Below, one piece after another: positions 19,876 to 29,320 of a stretch of 55,590 bases of DNA. Below the pieces are notes generated by a model that did no database searches, had not been told where the DNA came from, and saw nothing but the letters and a program-made list of their open reading frames with translations. Position numbers and translations under genes: made by a program. The stretch spans positions 1-55,590 of the forward strand of contig CYKH01001867.1 of NCBI GenBank assembly GCA_001460835.1, given 5' to 3'. The DNA is from Bodo saltans (lineage: Eukaryota > Euglenozoa > Kinetoplastea > Eubodonida > Bodonidae). Numbering within the stretch: position 1 is the stretch's first letter; every line of letters begins with the position of its first letter.

Positions 19876-20814
19876 ATGTCTGAAGCTCCACTACATAACT
19901 CGAGTGCAACGACGGCTACAGTGCCGCCAAGGCTTGTTGTCTTCCTGACGTACCGCACAGCTCTAGACGCGGCGTCCATTGATCGCATCAACTTCGAGGG
20001 GTGGAAGGAAGTGCTGGACGCGTTTGGATATGCATCGCTCACACTCCACAAGTGCAAAGAGGAATTAGCTCTCAAGTCCCCGCATGAAGTCATGACCTCA
20101 CTGTGCCCATTTACAACAAAAGCGGAGTGGGGGCCGTTGCTGAACAAACGCGATGTGCGACTAGATCGTGACGTGAAGGAGTTGTGCTTTGCTGAAGTGA
20201 TGCCTATTGCCGGCATCAAAGAGTTTTTAATTGATTGCTCCAAACACGCCCAGACCACTGTCGTCTTGCTGTCGCCGTTTCGCGAAACCGTCGCTCGGGC
20301 GCTGCTGGACACCGCAGAGCTTTCGGGATTTGTAGATGTTGTGCACAATTACACGGAGCAAGAGTTTGGGATATTGGAAGCGTGTGAGCGGCTGTGCATG
20401 CGCCCACCTCAGATCCCATCAACACTTCGACACAAGTGGGAAGCAGAAGATGAAGCGCGGAAGGCTGAGCAGCAGCTGGCGGAGGCGGAGGAGGTGGTGG
20501 ACGATAAGGTAGAAGAAGAGGAACATAGCCAAACAGGCAACGCTGCAACAAACGTGCCATCGTCGTCGCAAGAAGGGGATCAAAGCAACAACGCTCAGCG
20601 GGATTGCTTTTTGGTGATTGGCTCGGACGTGGACACGATCAGGCACGCGGCAGCGTTTGGTGTGCCTTCCATCGTCATCTCCAGTAACTTGAACGACGAA
20701 GAAGAAGAGATGAGTGTGTCATCCCATGACGAGGCCAGCTTACTCAGTGCAGGCGCACGGTTTGTTGTCCCAACCTACACATCGCTGAAGTTTGAATATT
20801 TGCCATTACAGTAG
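19876..20814 (+). CDS. HAD-like protein lacking the catalytic aspartates (pseudo-hydrolase)
   Basis: The order of segments resembles a beta-phosphoglucomutase-type HAD hydrolase. An N-terminal strand VVFLTYRTAL sits where DxDGTL is expected. A helical cap follows (INFEGWKEVLDAFG), then MPIAGIKEFL plus VVLLSPFRE (motif II, Ser present), and late DCFLVIGSDVDTIRHAAAFGVPSIVI (motif IV region). The nucleophile Asp is Leu24 and the acid/base Asp is Tyr26, so phosphatase chemistry is unlikely if the alignment is right. An acidic, Glu-rich insert (about residues 200-245) lies before motif IV. Start ATG 19876 follows a C/T-rich leader. It could have a regulatory or scaffolding role; this is inferred. 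Confidence 0.55.
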   Translation: MSEAPLHNSSATTATVPPRLVVFLTYRTALDAASIDRINFEGWKEVLDAFGYASLTLHKCKEELALKSPHEVMTSLCPFTTKAEWGPLLNKRDVRLDRDVKELCFAEVMPIAGIKEFLIDCSKHAQTTVVLLSPFRETVARALLDTAELSGFVDVVHNYTEQEFGILEACERLCMRPPQIPSTLRHKWEAEDEARKAEQQLAEAEEVVDDKVEEEEHSQTGNAATNVPSSSQEGDQSNNAQRDCFLVIGSDVDTIRHAAAFGVPSIVISSNLNDEEEEMSVSSHDEASLLSAGARFVVPTYTSLKFEYLPLQ

Positions 20815-20972
20815 TTGTTCACACACAATCGCTCAGGGGCAACCACACACATGATGAATCAAGGCTGCCGCGGCTAACAAACTTCAGTTTTGTTTCTCAA
20901 GAAAAGAAAGTAGTGAAAACAGACAAGATTTATCAATCACACTGGTTGTATGGCTCAAGCGAACATCACCAA

Positions 20973-22925
20973 ATGAAGGGAGTTCGGCTACAAGGGCGAA
21001 GCCTTGCGTGGTCCGCAGTACCCCGGCGTGCTGCCAACCTTCAAGGTGACGCTCGAGCAACAGATGCCAACAGACACTCTCGTGCTGTGCTGGCGCTTCT
21101 TGCTCTTCTTGGAGTGTTGTGCTGCCTTGTCCTCGTCTTTGGCGTTTTGGGTCCGATGGCACTCGGATCTGCGCCTCTGCTCGTTGTTCCGATTACATTT
21201 ACCGAAAGTCAGGTGTCTCAATCCTTGGAGATGCATGCTCCATCGCTAATGTTTCGAGCATTGAGCAGTATTGTCAAAGAGTTCAGAACTTCGACGTCGA
21301 TGCCTGCCGAAAGGAATGTAAAAGGCCTACAGTCTCAACCTGCTGGCGCCATTTGTGTGATCTATCCTCGAGAAGGCAGCACGTTGTCGTTGTTTTCTGC
21401 CGATGTGATGCTCCTCCAAAAGAGAAACAGCACCTCTCCGCTGGTAATTTTAGGAGGGTGCAATGCGACGAAAATGCCAGCAAACGATCGCCACATCCAT
21501 TGCTTTTGGCACGTACGGCGCGGGTACATCCCCGTGGCGCCGCTCGAAGACATACTTTCCCTCGTGGATGGACGAACGCAAGTTGCGTGGCACAACACAA
21601 CCGTGTGGCTTGCAGCCTCCGTTCCTAATTTATTTGATGTTTGGAATGACATTCTCTTGCCCCTTGGCGCAGCAACAGGGGCGCTGGTTCGTCCTGGCGA
21701 TGTGCTTCGCGTGATTGCAATATCGGAAGACACGAAACGGCAGCAGCAGTGCTTCAGGAATGCCTCGCGACCAAAGACGGGTCACAACAACTGCACTTCA
21801 CCTAATGATCAGAGGCCGTCCATCAACAGCAAGCCGTCCATCTCCAGAGTGCTTCAAAACACGCTGTCTTATTGGCTGCATGGTGTTGCCGAGGATGCTG
21901 AGCTTATCACCGGGAACACAGTGACCATTCCATATCTCACGCAGGATCTGACGTCGCCAACCGCTGTTGCCGAGCAGCCCATCAGCAGCAATCATACTGT
22001 GGTCCACTGTTTTCGCTCATCGCAGTGGCTCAATGCTTCTGCCGTGCAAAGTGCCTCCAAGGGTCATCGTATTGTGAGTGGGGACGTCCTTCGACAACAA
22101 ATCTCAGCTGCAACGAAAGAAAGATTAGCTGCCCATTGGGGTCTTACGCCATATCAACGGCCGATTCAAAGTGCGGCGGACGCATCCTTTGTGATACGAG
22201 GTGGTAGTTGGAAGGAGATGATTGCCTCATGGATACTTCCGTCAATGGCTGTTCCCTCTGACCACGCGCTGCGTCAAGGGGTTTGGCAACACGCATCCTC
22301 GTCGACCAGCTGGGGCGGCAGATTGGGTGGTTGCACGCCACGGTTGCTGCTGATTCTGCGGAATAAAACACGACGCGTTGCGGACGGTGAACGGATTGCT
22401 CTCGCTGCTCGGACAGCGGGCTTCGACACTGCAATCCTCGTGGCTGAGAATGCCACAGCGTTGGCACAAGCACACGCCGCTCGCCATGCGGACGTGCTCG
22501 TTGCGGTTCATGGCCAAGGACTCACGTGGATGGTTATGATGGATGGCGTCTCGATACCTCGATGCCGCTTTGTGCTGGAGCTGCGGCACTACGGCCGTAA
22601 GTTGAAAGGTGTGCACAATGTGTACGAGCTGCTTGCTGCTGATCAACATCTGCGCTATTTAGGCATCCCACCCGATGACGTCTCTTTCGATGCCGACCTG
22701 CTGCCATCATGGAGAGTGTCGAGGGCAAAGTTACGGCTTGCACGGAGAACATTCCCGCAGACGCTGCCTGAATTCAACGCGCAGATCCTTCACTACGACT
22801 TAGACAACATGTTGCGTGTGTTGCAACACGTCTATCGTCAAGTCGCCGAGTGTGTGTGCCTTCGACTGCCGCCGCCACTCATGGCAGCTGCGTGGGAGAA
22901 CGAGTACAGTGGCATTGTGCATTAA
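20973..22925 (+). CDS. Type II membrane glycosyltransferase, GT61-like (paralogue 1 of 3)
   Basis: Residues 1-37 are basic, 38-60 form one membrane helix (VLALLALLGVLCCLVLVFG), and the rest is lumenal with several Asn-x-Ser/Thr sites. This is the topology of Golgi glycosyltransferases. The C-terminal domain matches the GT61 (DUF563) pattern: LRNKTRRV, a Rossmann-like unit (AARTAGFDTAILVAENAT), ADVLVAVHGQGLTW with H513, VLELRHYGR and a late HNVYELLAAD. GT61 enzymes transfer sugars such as xylose, arabinose or GlcNAc to glycans; the donor here is unknown. The middle (about 80-430) is poorly conserved with its paralogues. It shares RHYGRK and VHNVYEL with the two genes downstream. Start ATG 20973 is used; the GTG extension is rejected. 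Confidence 0.75.
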   Translation: MKGVRLQGRSLAWSAVPRRAANLQGDARATDANRHSRAVLALLALLGVLCCLVLVFGVLGPMALGSAPLLVVPITFTESQVSQSLEMHAPSLMFRALSSIVKEFRTSTSMPAERNVKGLQSQPAGAICVIYPREGSTLSLFSADVMLLQKRNSTSPLVILGGCNATKMPANDRHIHCFWHVRRGYIPVAPLEDILSLVDGRTQVAWHNTTVWLAASVPNLFDVWNDILLPLGAATGALVRPGDVLRVIAISEDTKRQQQCFRNASRPKTGHNNCTSPNDQRPSINSKPSISRVLQNTLSYWLHGVAEDAELITGNTVTIPYLTQDLTSPTAVAEQPISSNHTVVHCFRSSQWLNASAVQSASKGHRIVSGDVLRQQISAATKERLAAHWGLTPYQRPIQSAADASFVIRGGSWKEMIASWILPSMAVPSDHALRQGVWQHASSSTSWGGRLGGCTPRLLLILRNKTRRVADGERIALAARTAGFDTAILVAENATALAQAHAARHADVLVAVHGQGLTWMVMMDGVSIPRCRFVLELRHYGRKLKGVHNVYELLAADQHLRYLGIPPDDVSFDADLLPSWRVSRAKLRLARRTFPQTLPEFNAQILHYDLDNMLRVLQHVYRQVAECVCLRLPPPLMAAAWENEYSGIVH

Positions 22926-23027
22926 GTGTTTGCAAAACGCTTTTTTTTCTTGTACGCACCACACTGGTTCTTTTCATTTCGCAAAGATTTTGCATTCTTT
23001 TTTCTCACTCATAAAAGTAGGGTTTGG

Positions 23028-23447
23028 ATGGCTGCTGTCAACCACGCACCGTGTGCGTTGGATGCTTCCCTCTGGAGGGAATGTTTAAAGACCTTCGATT
23101 ATTCCCCTGAGAAGCCCCAAGGTGCCTGCGAGAAGCAGCGAGGGAGCTACTACGCGTGCATGAAGGACTGGAGAGGCAAGACCGGAGTGGCGTACAGTGC
23201 CAAAGACTTCCAGACGACTGATAAGTGCAGCAAAGAGGCCGAAACGTTCCACACGTGTATGATGAGCGGCATGTTTGAAATCGCTAACTGTAAGAGCGCG
23301 ATGCTGCGGCTTAAGGCCTGCGGGTACCGCAATGACGAGTCCATTCGTAAGGCGCTGGCCGACGATGAGGAGGTCTTGGCGTATGTGGCGCAACAAGATT
23401 TGAAGCAACGTCGCCACTGGTGGGATAAGATTATTGGCAAGGCGTAG
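23028..23447 (+). CDS. Quadruple CX9C (CHCH) mitochondrial protein, NDUFA8-like
   Basis: Eight cysteines form four exact CX9C pairs: C9/C19, C34/C44, C67/C77 and C88/C98. Twin CX9C proteins fold as disulfide-locked helical hairpins after import into the mitochondrial intermembrane space by Mia40/Erv1-type relay. Four pairs in one short chain (139 residues) is the layout of the complex I subunit NDUFA8, the best-known quadruple case. Other CHCH assembly factors usually carry two pairs. There is no N-terminal presequence, as expected for this import route. ATG 23028 is the first start after a T-rich leader; the longer frame from 22926 begins with GTG and translates UTR. It lies between the first two GT61-like genes with no evident functional tie. 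Confidence 0.75.
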   Translation: MAAVNHAPCALDASLWRECLKTFDYSPEKPQGACEKQRGSYYACMKDWRGKTGVAYSAKDFQTTDKCSKEAETFHTCMMSGMFEIANCKSAMLRLKACGYRNDESIRKALADDEEVLAYVAQQDLKQRRHWWDKIIGKA

Positions 23448-23615
23448 TGTGATACGGTGCCTCGCCCTCGCCCACAAAGAAAAAAAAAATACTCCCTCGA
23501 CATTCTGACGTTTTTGTGTTGGGGTTTAGGTTCCTTGAACGATTTTAATCTGTCGCGTTTTGTGTTTGTTCTTCTAAGAGAATAGGAACTTTTTATCACA
23601 TAGATATTGATACGT

Positions 23616-25675
23616 ATGTTGACAGTGGATAGCAAGGTTTTGGCTGCGCGTAGCGCGGCGGCCATGATGGTAGTTCTCTACATGTACCTTCTCAGCACAT
23701 TTTCAACCAACAACAACACGCGTAGCTCAAACGGTGATCTGTTAAGCAGATCAACATCAACCGAGACGCTGACGGCCCACGGCGACGAGAGCATCGTGAT
23801 GGATAACATTAGCCATAGCAACAGAAATACTTCTACTCTGCATGCCCCCTATGGAGCTGCACAACTATTAGATGATCCGCAACCTCGAGGAGTTGCAGAG
23901 GAATCGTCACACGATGATTCCCTCAGCAGCGTCGTAGCAGCGTCGCCAGCACATTTTCAACCAACAACAACACGCGTAGCTCAAACGGTGATCTGTTAAG
24001 CAGATCTACATCAACCGAGACGCTGACGGCCCACGGCGACGAGAGCATCGTGATGGATAACATTAGCCATAGCAACAGAAATACTTCTACTCTGCATGCC
24101 CCCTATGGAGCTGCACAACTATTAGATGATCCGCAACCTCGAGGAGTTGCAGAGGAATCGTCACACGATGATTCCCTCAGCAGCGTCGTAGCAGCGTCGC
24201 TCTCAGATTCTACAAGTAGTGCACCTGCGAAGCCCTCTAGTGGAAGGTATGCCGCACGTATTGTCAACCACTCACACGAATTCTATGCCGCCTGTGTTGA
24301 CTACGACACCACTCACAGGTTAAGGAAGTGGTCACTAGGTGCTGGGAATCGGATGCCCTATACCGGCGTGAACGCAAATGGAGACGAGCTCTTGTGCATG
24401 AGAGGCCGTCAGCTGTTCCACCTCAACAACAGCGCAGAGTATCGTTGGGTGCAAGTCTCAAGCGGAAACCACAAGAATCCACACCTACCCCCTCTTACGA
24501 TACGCCCATTGTCGCAGGATGCTCTCTTGTCAGCGGAAAAGGCGGGCAGGGTGCGTTATCATGCGCACACGGCCGTCGTCGCGACAGCTCTCTTGAGCAT
24601 GTATCATTTGCTCAACGATTTTCTTGTTCCTCTTCACGCAACTCTGCGTCTCCTTTTCCGCAACGCCACGTTTGCTCCGCCTATTCAACAAGGCTCGCTG
24701 GAGGTTGTTCTGATGTACCTGGATGGACAGAGTAGAGGGTACAGTAGCGATGCGGCCACGATTGCATTTGCAAACTCGATGGTGCCTGCCGACGGTGGCT
24801 CGCTGCGCTTGCTGATCCACCCGCAGAAAGCCGACGCCGAGACGACGTTACACTGCTACTGCAGGGGATTGTTGATGCCGGGTGTTGCGCTTGTGTCCAT
24901 GGGGCCATCAACGAGACTCATTGAGGGCGACACACTGCGACGTGCTGGGACGAAGCACATCAAGGAAAAGTTGAATGCACAATTCGGATTCGCTGCGTAC
25001 GGCACGATGGATCCTCCATCCTCGCAATGGCGAGATTATGGCCTGTGGAACACAACGACGACAACAGCGACCTCCTCCGAACATGCCGCACCTCGATTGC
25101 TGTTTCTCCTCCGTAATAAAACCAGAATCATCGGCAATCCGGACGAGATTGCGCGCATTGCCAGTGCCGTCGGCTTTGATGTCGAAGTGATGACGCCAGA
25201 GCACGAAACGGTCGAGCGTCAAGCCCGCGCTGCGAGGTACGCCCATGTGGTGATGGCCATTCACGGCCAAGCATTGACGTGGATGATGATGATGGACTCT
25301 GTCGTTGCTACGCACTGCCGTCAAGTGGTAGAGCTGCGGCACTACGGCCGTAAACTGCGTAGAGTGCACAATGTGTACGAGCTAGTTGCCGCGGACAACT
25401 ACGTCATGTACCGCACCGTTGGCGCAGTGGACGCGGTGTTTGACCCGAAGTACGTCAGTAGCCAGACTGCGGAGAAGGCGTTGCTCATGCGGAAACCGTT
25501 TCCGCATCGCTATCGTGGGTTTTCATGGCAGACGGCGTTTTACTCTGCGCATGAAGTGCGCCATGTTCTCCGCAAGGCGTTTGACCATGCGCGCACGTGC
25601 GAGCAGCTTCGAGGGAAGAAGTACACGCTGACTGCTCACGATATCGGCAAGAGTGATCTCGCTTGGGGACGATGA
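23616..25675 (+). CDS. Type II membrane glycosyltransferase, GT61-like (paralogue 2 of 3), frame split by a 254-bp duplication
   Basis: The gene opens at ATG 23616 with a membrane helix (about residues 8-29) and a Ser/Asn-rich stem. A 254-bp segment is then present twice in tandem (23693-23946 and 23947-24200). As 254 is not a multiple of three, the frame shifts and stops at 23999. Reading 23616-23946 followed by 24201-25675 gives one continuous 601-residue frame, so the organism very probably has an intact gene. The C-terminal domain carries LLFLLRNKTRII, VGFDVEVMTPE, AIHGQALTW, VVELRHYGRKL and HNVYELVAAD, closely matching paralogues 1 and 3. Role as for GT61: Golgi glycan synthesis with unknown donor. 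Confidence 0.72.
23693..24200. repeat. 254-bp direct tandem duplication inside a gene
   Basis: Copies are 23693-23946 and 23947-24200. They abut with no spacer and differ at one position near 23753/24007 (CAACATC versus CTACATC). The unit covers the stem-coding part of the second GT61-like gene. Confidence 0.92.
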
Positions 25676-25842
25676 CGACCTTGCGAAAAACGGCGACCGA
25701 GCTTCTCCTTTCATCATACGCCGCTTTTTTTGCCACGCACTGACAAAAAGGAGTACCTTGACAACAACTTTACTTTATCCGTTGTTTTGCCTTCTGCTTT
25801 TTCATGCAAAGTTTCATAGAGTAGTAGCATATCACGTTTTCG

Positions 25843-27699
25843 ATGCGAACACACAACGACATTACAAATCATGCGAGCTACCAGGAGGACAATCAGCTGC
25901 CGCAGCCTGCTGATGATGGCTGCGCAAGTCTCTTTACTGCCAGAGGGGCATTCATTGTGATTGTGTGCTTTTCACTAGGCTTGTTAGTACCAACGGTGTG
26001 GATGCATATGAATGCGACAAGCTACGTTCATCATCATGCTGTTGCTACTGGTAATCGTAACAGCAGCACCACGACGGAGGTTCTGTCAGAGAACAGCCGC
26101 GCCGCTGCCTCTTCAAGCGCCCCACTTGACGTTCCTGTAGCCTCATCAATATCGCCTCCTCATCCAACGCACGTCAGTGTCACCGCTCCGACCCAGTCGA
26201 CAACGCCTGCTACAAAAACTAGTAAGTCTCCAACGACATCATCGCCGCCTGAATCGCTAAAGCAGTTTGTAGCAGACTGCAGCCGCACGGACACGGGCGT
26301 GCTTCCGAAATGGAGCACCAACGCCGTGCTGCACGATGTGTACCTTACGCGTGGACAGCAACTGTTTTGCACGCAAGGAAAACAGCTTTTCTGGGACGCG
26401 CCTGGGGAGGGCAACTGGGCGCTAGCGCGTGGCGACGCGAAGATGTATCCAATTCAAGACGCGGCGTGGTACCACAATGAAAGCACTCACCTAGTCCTCC
26501 ACCCACGAGTTGCTGTGGTCACGACGACGCTCCTCAGCATGTATCACATGCTAAATGACTTTGTCCTACCATGGCCGCTGGTCCTCGAGCAGATTATCAA
26601 GCGAAAATCCCCAAAATTTCCCTCGCCCCCTGGCGACACCTCCTGGCTCAACAAGTTGCCGTTGGACTACATTCTGCTGCATGTGGATGGGTCGTTGCGC
26701 GGGACCGGCAATGACGACGTTGCCCTTATGGTATTGTCTACTTTGTTGCCCAATGACGGTGAGCTGAGGAAGTTAATTTATGATAACACCGCGCGAGACG
26801 CTAGTGTGCACTGCTACTGCAGAGCCATGCTGCAGATGCCAACCTTTCTGATCACGTACCCAAAGCTAGCGACGACGATGATTGTCGATGGCGACTTTGA
26901 GCGGCGCCGTTGGACAGAACACATGAAAAGTGCCATCAACCGTAAGTTTGGATTCCTTCCGTATGGGACATATCCCATTCCTGATTCCGCAGTGAAATCA
27001 TTGTGGACCGCAAAAGACCTTCCTCCACTCCCCACGATGCCTGCTGCGACGAATAATACAAGCGACCAGCTGCCTCTGACGATGAAACCATCAACCACAA
27101 CGATACGACCGCGGCTTGTCGTGTACCTTCGCACCACCACGCGGCTCATTTGGAGGGTCGACGAGATGATTGCCATGGCGAAGGCGGTAGGGTTCGATGT
27201 CCTTGTGCTGTTCCCTGAACGGTACAACCTCACGGTGCAGGCAACGTCTGCTCGGTACGCAGACGTGGTCATGGCCATCCACGGCGCTGCACTCACGTGG
27301 ATTGCGCTGCTCGACACACGCGGTCGATTTTCGCACTGCAGGGAGGTGATTGAACTGTGCCACTATGGCAGGCCCTTCAAGCGTGTGCACAACGTCTATG
27401 AAGTACTAGCGGCAGATAATCAGCTGTGGTACACACGACTAGCACCCACTGGAGTGCTGTTCGACGCTAACGTGATTCCGGGCAAGTATCAACGTCAAGA
27501 GAAGAAACTTCTGAATAAGAAATCGTTTCCCCATGAGCTTCTTGGGTTCCGATATCAAACTGCAGTGTACGACATGCCAACAATTGCAAGAGCGCTGCAA
27601 AGCTCTTTTGATAGAGTATCATCGTGCCTTCGAGATCAGAAGCCGATCTCACGGAGTTTACTTCCAAAAGACGGACAACCAGTGTGGAAGTTATCCTAG
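25843..27699 (+). CDS. Type II membrane glycosyltransferase, GT61-like (paralogue 3 of 3)
   Basis: A short cytoplasmic tail is followed by one membrane helix (residues about 36-54) and a Ser/Thr/Pro-rich stem (about 60-140) with several glycosylation sites. The catalytic part shows LVVYLRTTTRLI, KAVGFDVLVLFPE, YADVVMAIHGAALTW, EVIELCHYGRPFK and HNVYEVLAAD, the same series as the two genes upstream. It also shares a mid-region phrase with paralogue 2 (TTLLSMYHMLNDFVLPWP here, TALLSMYHLLNDFLVPLH there) that paralogue 1 lacks, so copies 2 and 3 are closest. Intact, 618 residues. Donor and acceptor are unknown. The next gene makes a nucleotide sugar, which could be the donor, but that is speculation from position only. 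Confidence 0.75.
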   Translation: MRTHNDITNHASYQEDNQLPQPADDGCASLFTARGAFIVIVCFSLGLLVPTVWMHMNATSYVHHHAVATGNRNSSTTTEVLSENSRAAASSSAPLDVPVASSISPPHPTHVSVTAPTQSTTPATKTSKSPTTSSPPESLKQFVADCSRTDTGVLPKWSTNAVLHDVYLTRGQQLFCTQGKQLFWDAPGEGNWALARGDAKMYPIQDAAWYHNESTHLVLHPRVAVVTTTLLSMYHMLNDFVLPWPLVLEQIIKRKSPKFPSPPGDTSWLNKLPLDYILLHVDGSLRGTGNDDVALMVLSTLLPNDGELRKLIYDNTARDASVHCYCRAMLQMPTFLITYPKLATTMIVDGDFERRRWTEHMKSAINRKFGFLPYGTYPIPDSAVKSLWTAKDLPPLPTMPAATNNTSDQLPLTMKPSTTTIRPRLVVYLRTTTRLIWRVDEMIAMAKAVGFDVLVLFPERYNLTVQATSARYADVVMAIHGAALTWIALLDTRGRFSHCREVIELCHYGRPFKRVHNVYEVLAADNQLWYTRLAPTGVLFDANVIPGKYQRQEKKLLNKKSFPHELLGFRYQTAVYDMPTIARALQSSFDRVSSCLRDQKPISRSLLPKDGQPVWKLS

Positions 27700-28186
27700 C
27701 TAGCAGCGTGATGTTCATTACGTGACATCATGTGACTGGGCGTGTGTATGCTGTGACCCCACTAGTGTTTGTGTCAATCAACGAAGGGAAATTGATCATA
27801 CCCGTTGAATCAAGGAAAATTGCTAAAACAAGAAGGTCGTTCGAGAAATCAAGTCGTAATAATCTTACCGGCCCCCTTCAACATTGTTTGACCAAGTGCC
27901 GCACGCGCTGCTCCCTACGCTGTGTGTGTCGCCGCTTTGCGCCGTCTGAAGGTTCCATCGTATTGAGAGGAACGAGAGCTCAAAGGACACAGGGTCATGT
28001 GCTTTGATAGATCTTCTTCTGTTCGAACTCTTGAGGAGTTTCACTTTTTTTTTGTAACTGTCGTTTGTGTTAGTTGTCCTCTTTTATCGTCGTGCTGTTA
28101 GTGTCTGCGTTGCTTTTCTTCGATTTATTATGGTTTCCTTTTGTGTTTTTATCCTTGCTGTAAAATAGCTTCCTGCGCGATCTCAA
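27700..28186. other. Intergenic spacer before the UDP-rhamnose synthase gene
   Basis: About 490 bases. The last 180 are T-rich (28044-28055 and 28110-28160) and suit a splice acceptor for the next ATG at 28187. No gene is seen. Confidence 0.45.
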
Positions 28187-29089
28187 ATGAAGTTCCTCGT
28201 CTTTGGACACAAGGGTTGGATTGGTGGTCAAGTGATTGCCCACATCCAGTCTCTGGGCCACGAGGCCATTGGCGCCGATAGCCGCGCTGAGAACGAGAAG
28301 GACGTCGAGGACAACATCACCCGTGTGAACCCTGATCGCGTTATCAGCTTGATCGGCCGCACCCGTGGTGGAGAGTTCCTCACCATCGACTACCTTGAGC
28401 AGAAGGGCAAGCTGGTGGAGAACATGCGTGATAACCTCTGGGGCCCGATGGTGCTCGCTGCGCTTTGCAAAAAGCACAACGTTCACTTCACCTACCTTGG
28501 CACTGGTTGCGTCTTCCACTACGACAACGACATGTTCCAGCTAGGCAACGGTAACGGCTTCAAGGAGTCCGACATCCCCAACTTCTTCGGCTCTAGCTAC
28601 AGCACCGTGAAGGGATACACCGACCGCATGATGCACCTGCTCTTCAACGAGTCCGCCCTGAACTGCCGCATTCGCATGCCCATCACCCCCGATAACAGCC
28701 CCTACAACTTCATCACGAAGATCGCCGGCTACTCCAAGGTCATCAACGTCCCCAACTCCATGACAGTGCTGCCCGAGCTCATCCCTGTGTTCATTGACTT
28801 GTCCATCAACAAGACAACCGGCACCATCAACCTCACCAACCCCGGTGCCATTAGCCACAACGAAGTCCTCGCCCTCTATCAGCAATACGTCGACCCCTCT
28901 TTCAAGTGGGAGAACTTTACCATTGAGGAGCAGGACAAGATTCTCCTTGGTGCCCGGAGCAACAACTTGCTTGACTCCCAGCGTCTGCAGGAGCTGTACC
29001 CCAACGTCGATGACATTCACACCGCGGTCGCCAAGGTCTGCCAGAAGATGAAGGAAGCTCACCCCGACGGTATCGTCAAGAAGAAGTAA
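28187..29089 (+). CDS. UDP-4-keto-6-deoxyglucose 3,5-epimerase/4-reductase (NRS/ER type, UDP-rhamnose synthesis)
   Basis: This is an extended short-chain dehydrogenase/reductase. Its closest known pattern is plant NRS/ER and the C-terminal half of RHM, which turn UDP-4-keto-6-deoxy-glucose into UDP-L-rhamnose with NADPH. Visible marks are GHKGWIGG (residues 7-14, nucleotide loop), YLGTGCVF, GFKESDIPNFFGSSYSTVKG containing the catalytic Y138-x3-K142, RMPITPDNSPYNFITKI, NSMTVLPEL and TNPGAISHNE. The length of 300 residues matches the stand-alone family; the dehydratase (first step) is not in the window. Codons favour C at the third position more strongly than in neighbours, which suggests high expression. 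A partial, diverged second copy follows at once. Confidence 0.9.
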   Translation: MKFLVFGHKGWIGGQVIAHIQSLGHEAIGADSRAENEKDVEDNITRVNPDRVISLIGRTRGGEFLTIDYLEQKGKLVENMRDNLWGPMVLAALCKKHNVHFTYLGTGCVFHYDNDMFQLGNGNGFKESDIPNFFGSSYSTVKGYTDRMMHLLFNESALNCRIRMPITPDNSPYNFITKIAGYSKVINVPNSMTVLPELIPVFIDLSINKTTGTINLTNPGAISHNEVLALYQQYVDPSFKWENFTIEEQDKILLGARSNNLLDSQRLQELYPNVDDIHTAVAKVCQKMKEAHPDGIVKKK

Positions 29090-29101
29090 AAAAAAAAAAA
29101 T

Positions 29102-29320
29102 GCCCTCTACCAGCAATACGTTGACCCCTCCTTTAAGTGGGAGAACTTCACCATTGAGGAGCAGGATAAGATTCTCCTCGGTGCCCGCAGCAACAACCTG
29201 CTCGACACCCAGCGCCTGCAGGAGCTGTACCCTAACGTCGATGACATTCACACTGCTGTCGCCAAGATCTGCCAGAAGATCAAGGAAGCTCACCCCGACG
29301 GTATCGTCAAGAAGAAGTAA
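29102..29320 (+). pseudogene. 3' fragment of a second NRS/ER-type gene copy
   Basis: The fragment encodes the last 72 codons (ALYQQYVDPSFKWENF to IVKKK) and ends with a stop at 29318-29320. It aligns with 28871-29089 but differs at about 19 positions, nearly all silent; three change residues (Ser to Thr, Val to Ile, Met to Ile). It follows the first copy's stop codon through a run of 11 A, with no start of its own. The divergence points to a true second gene in a tandem array whose 5' part is missing from the assembly, rather than a duplicate read. Confidence 0.8.

Noticed and set aside
23480-23489. Run of ten A similar to the suspicious joins
   Set aside because: It lies in a spacer with no second copy beside it, so it looks like an ordinary homopolymer. 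The same holds for 43071-43080.
28018-28035. TGTTCGAACTC resembling a tRNA B box
   Set aside because: No matching A box, acceptor stem or anticodon arm can be folded around it.
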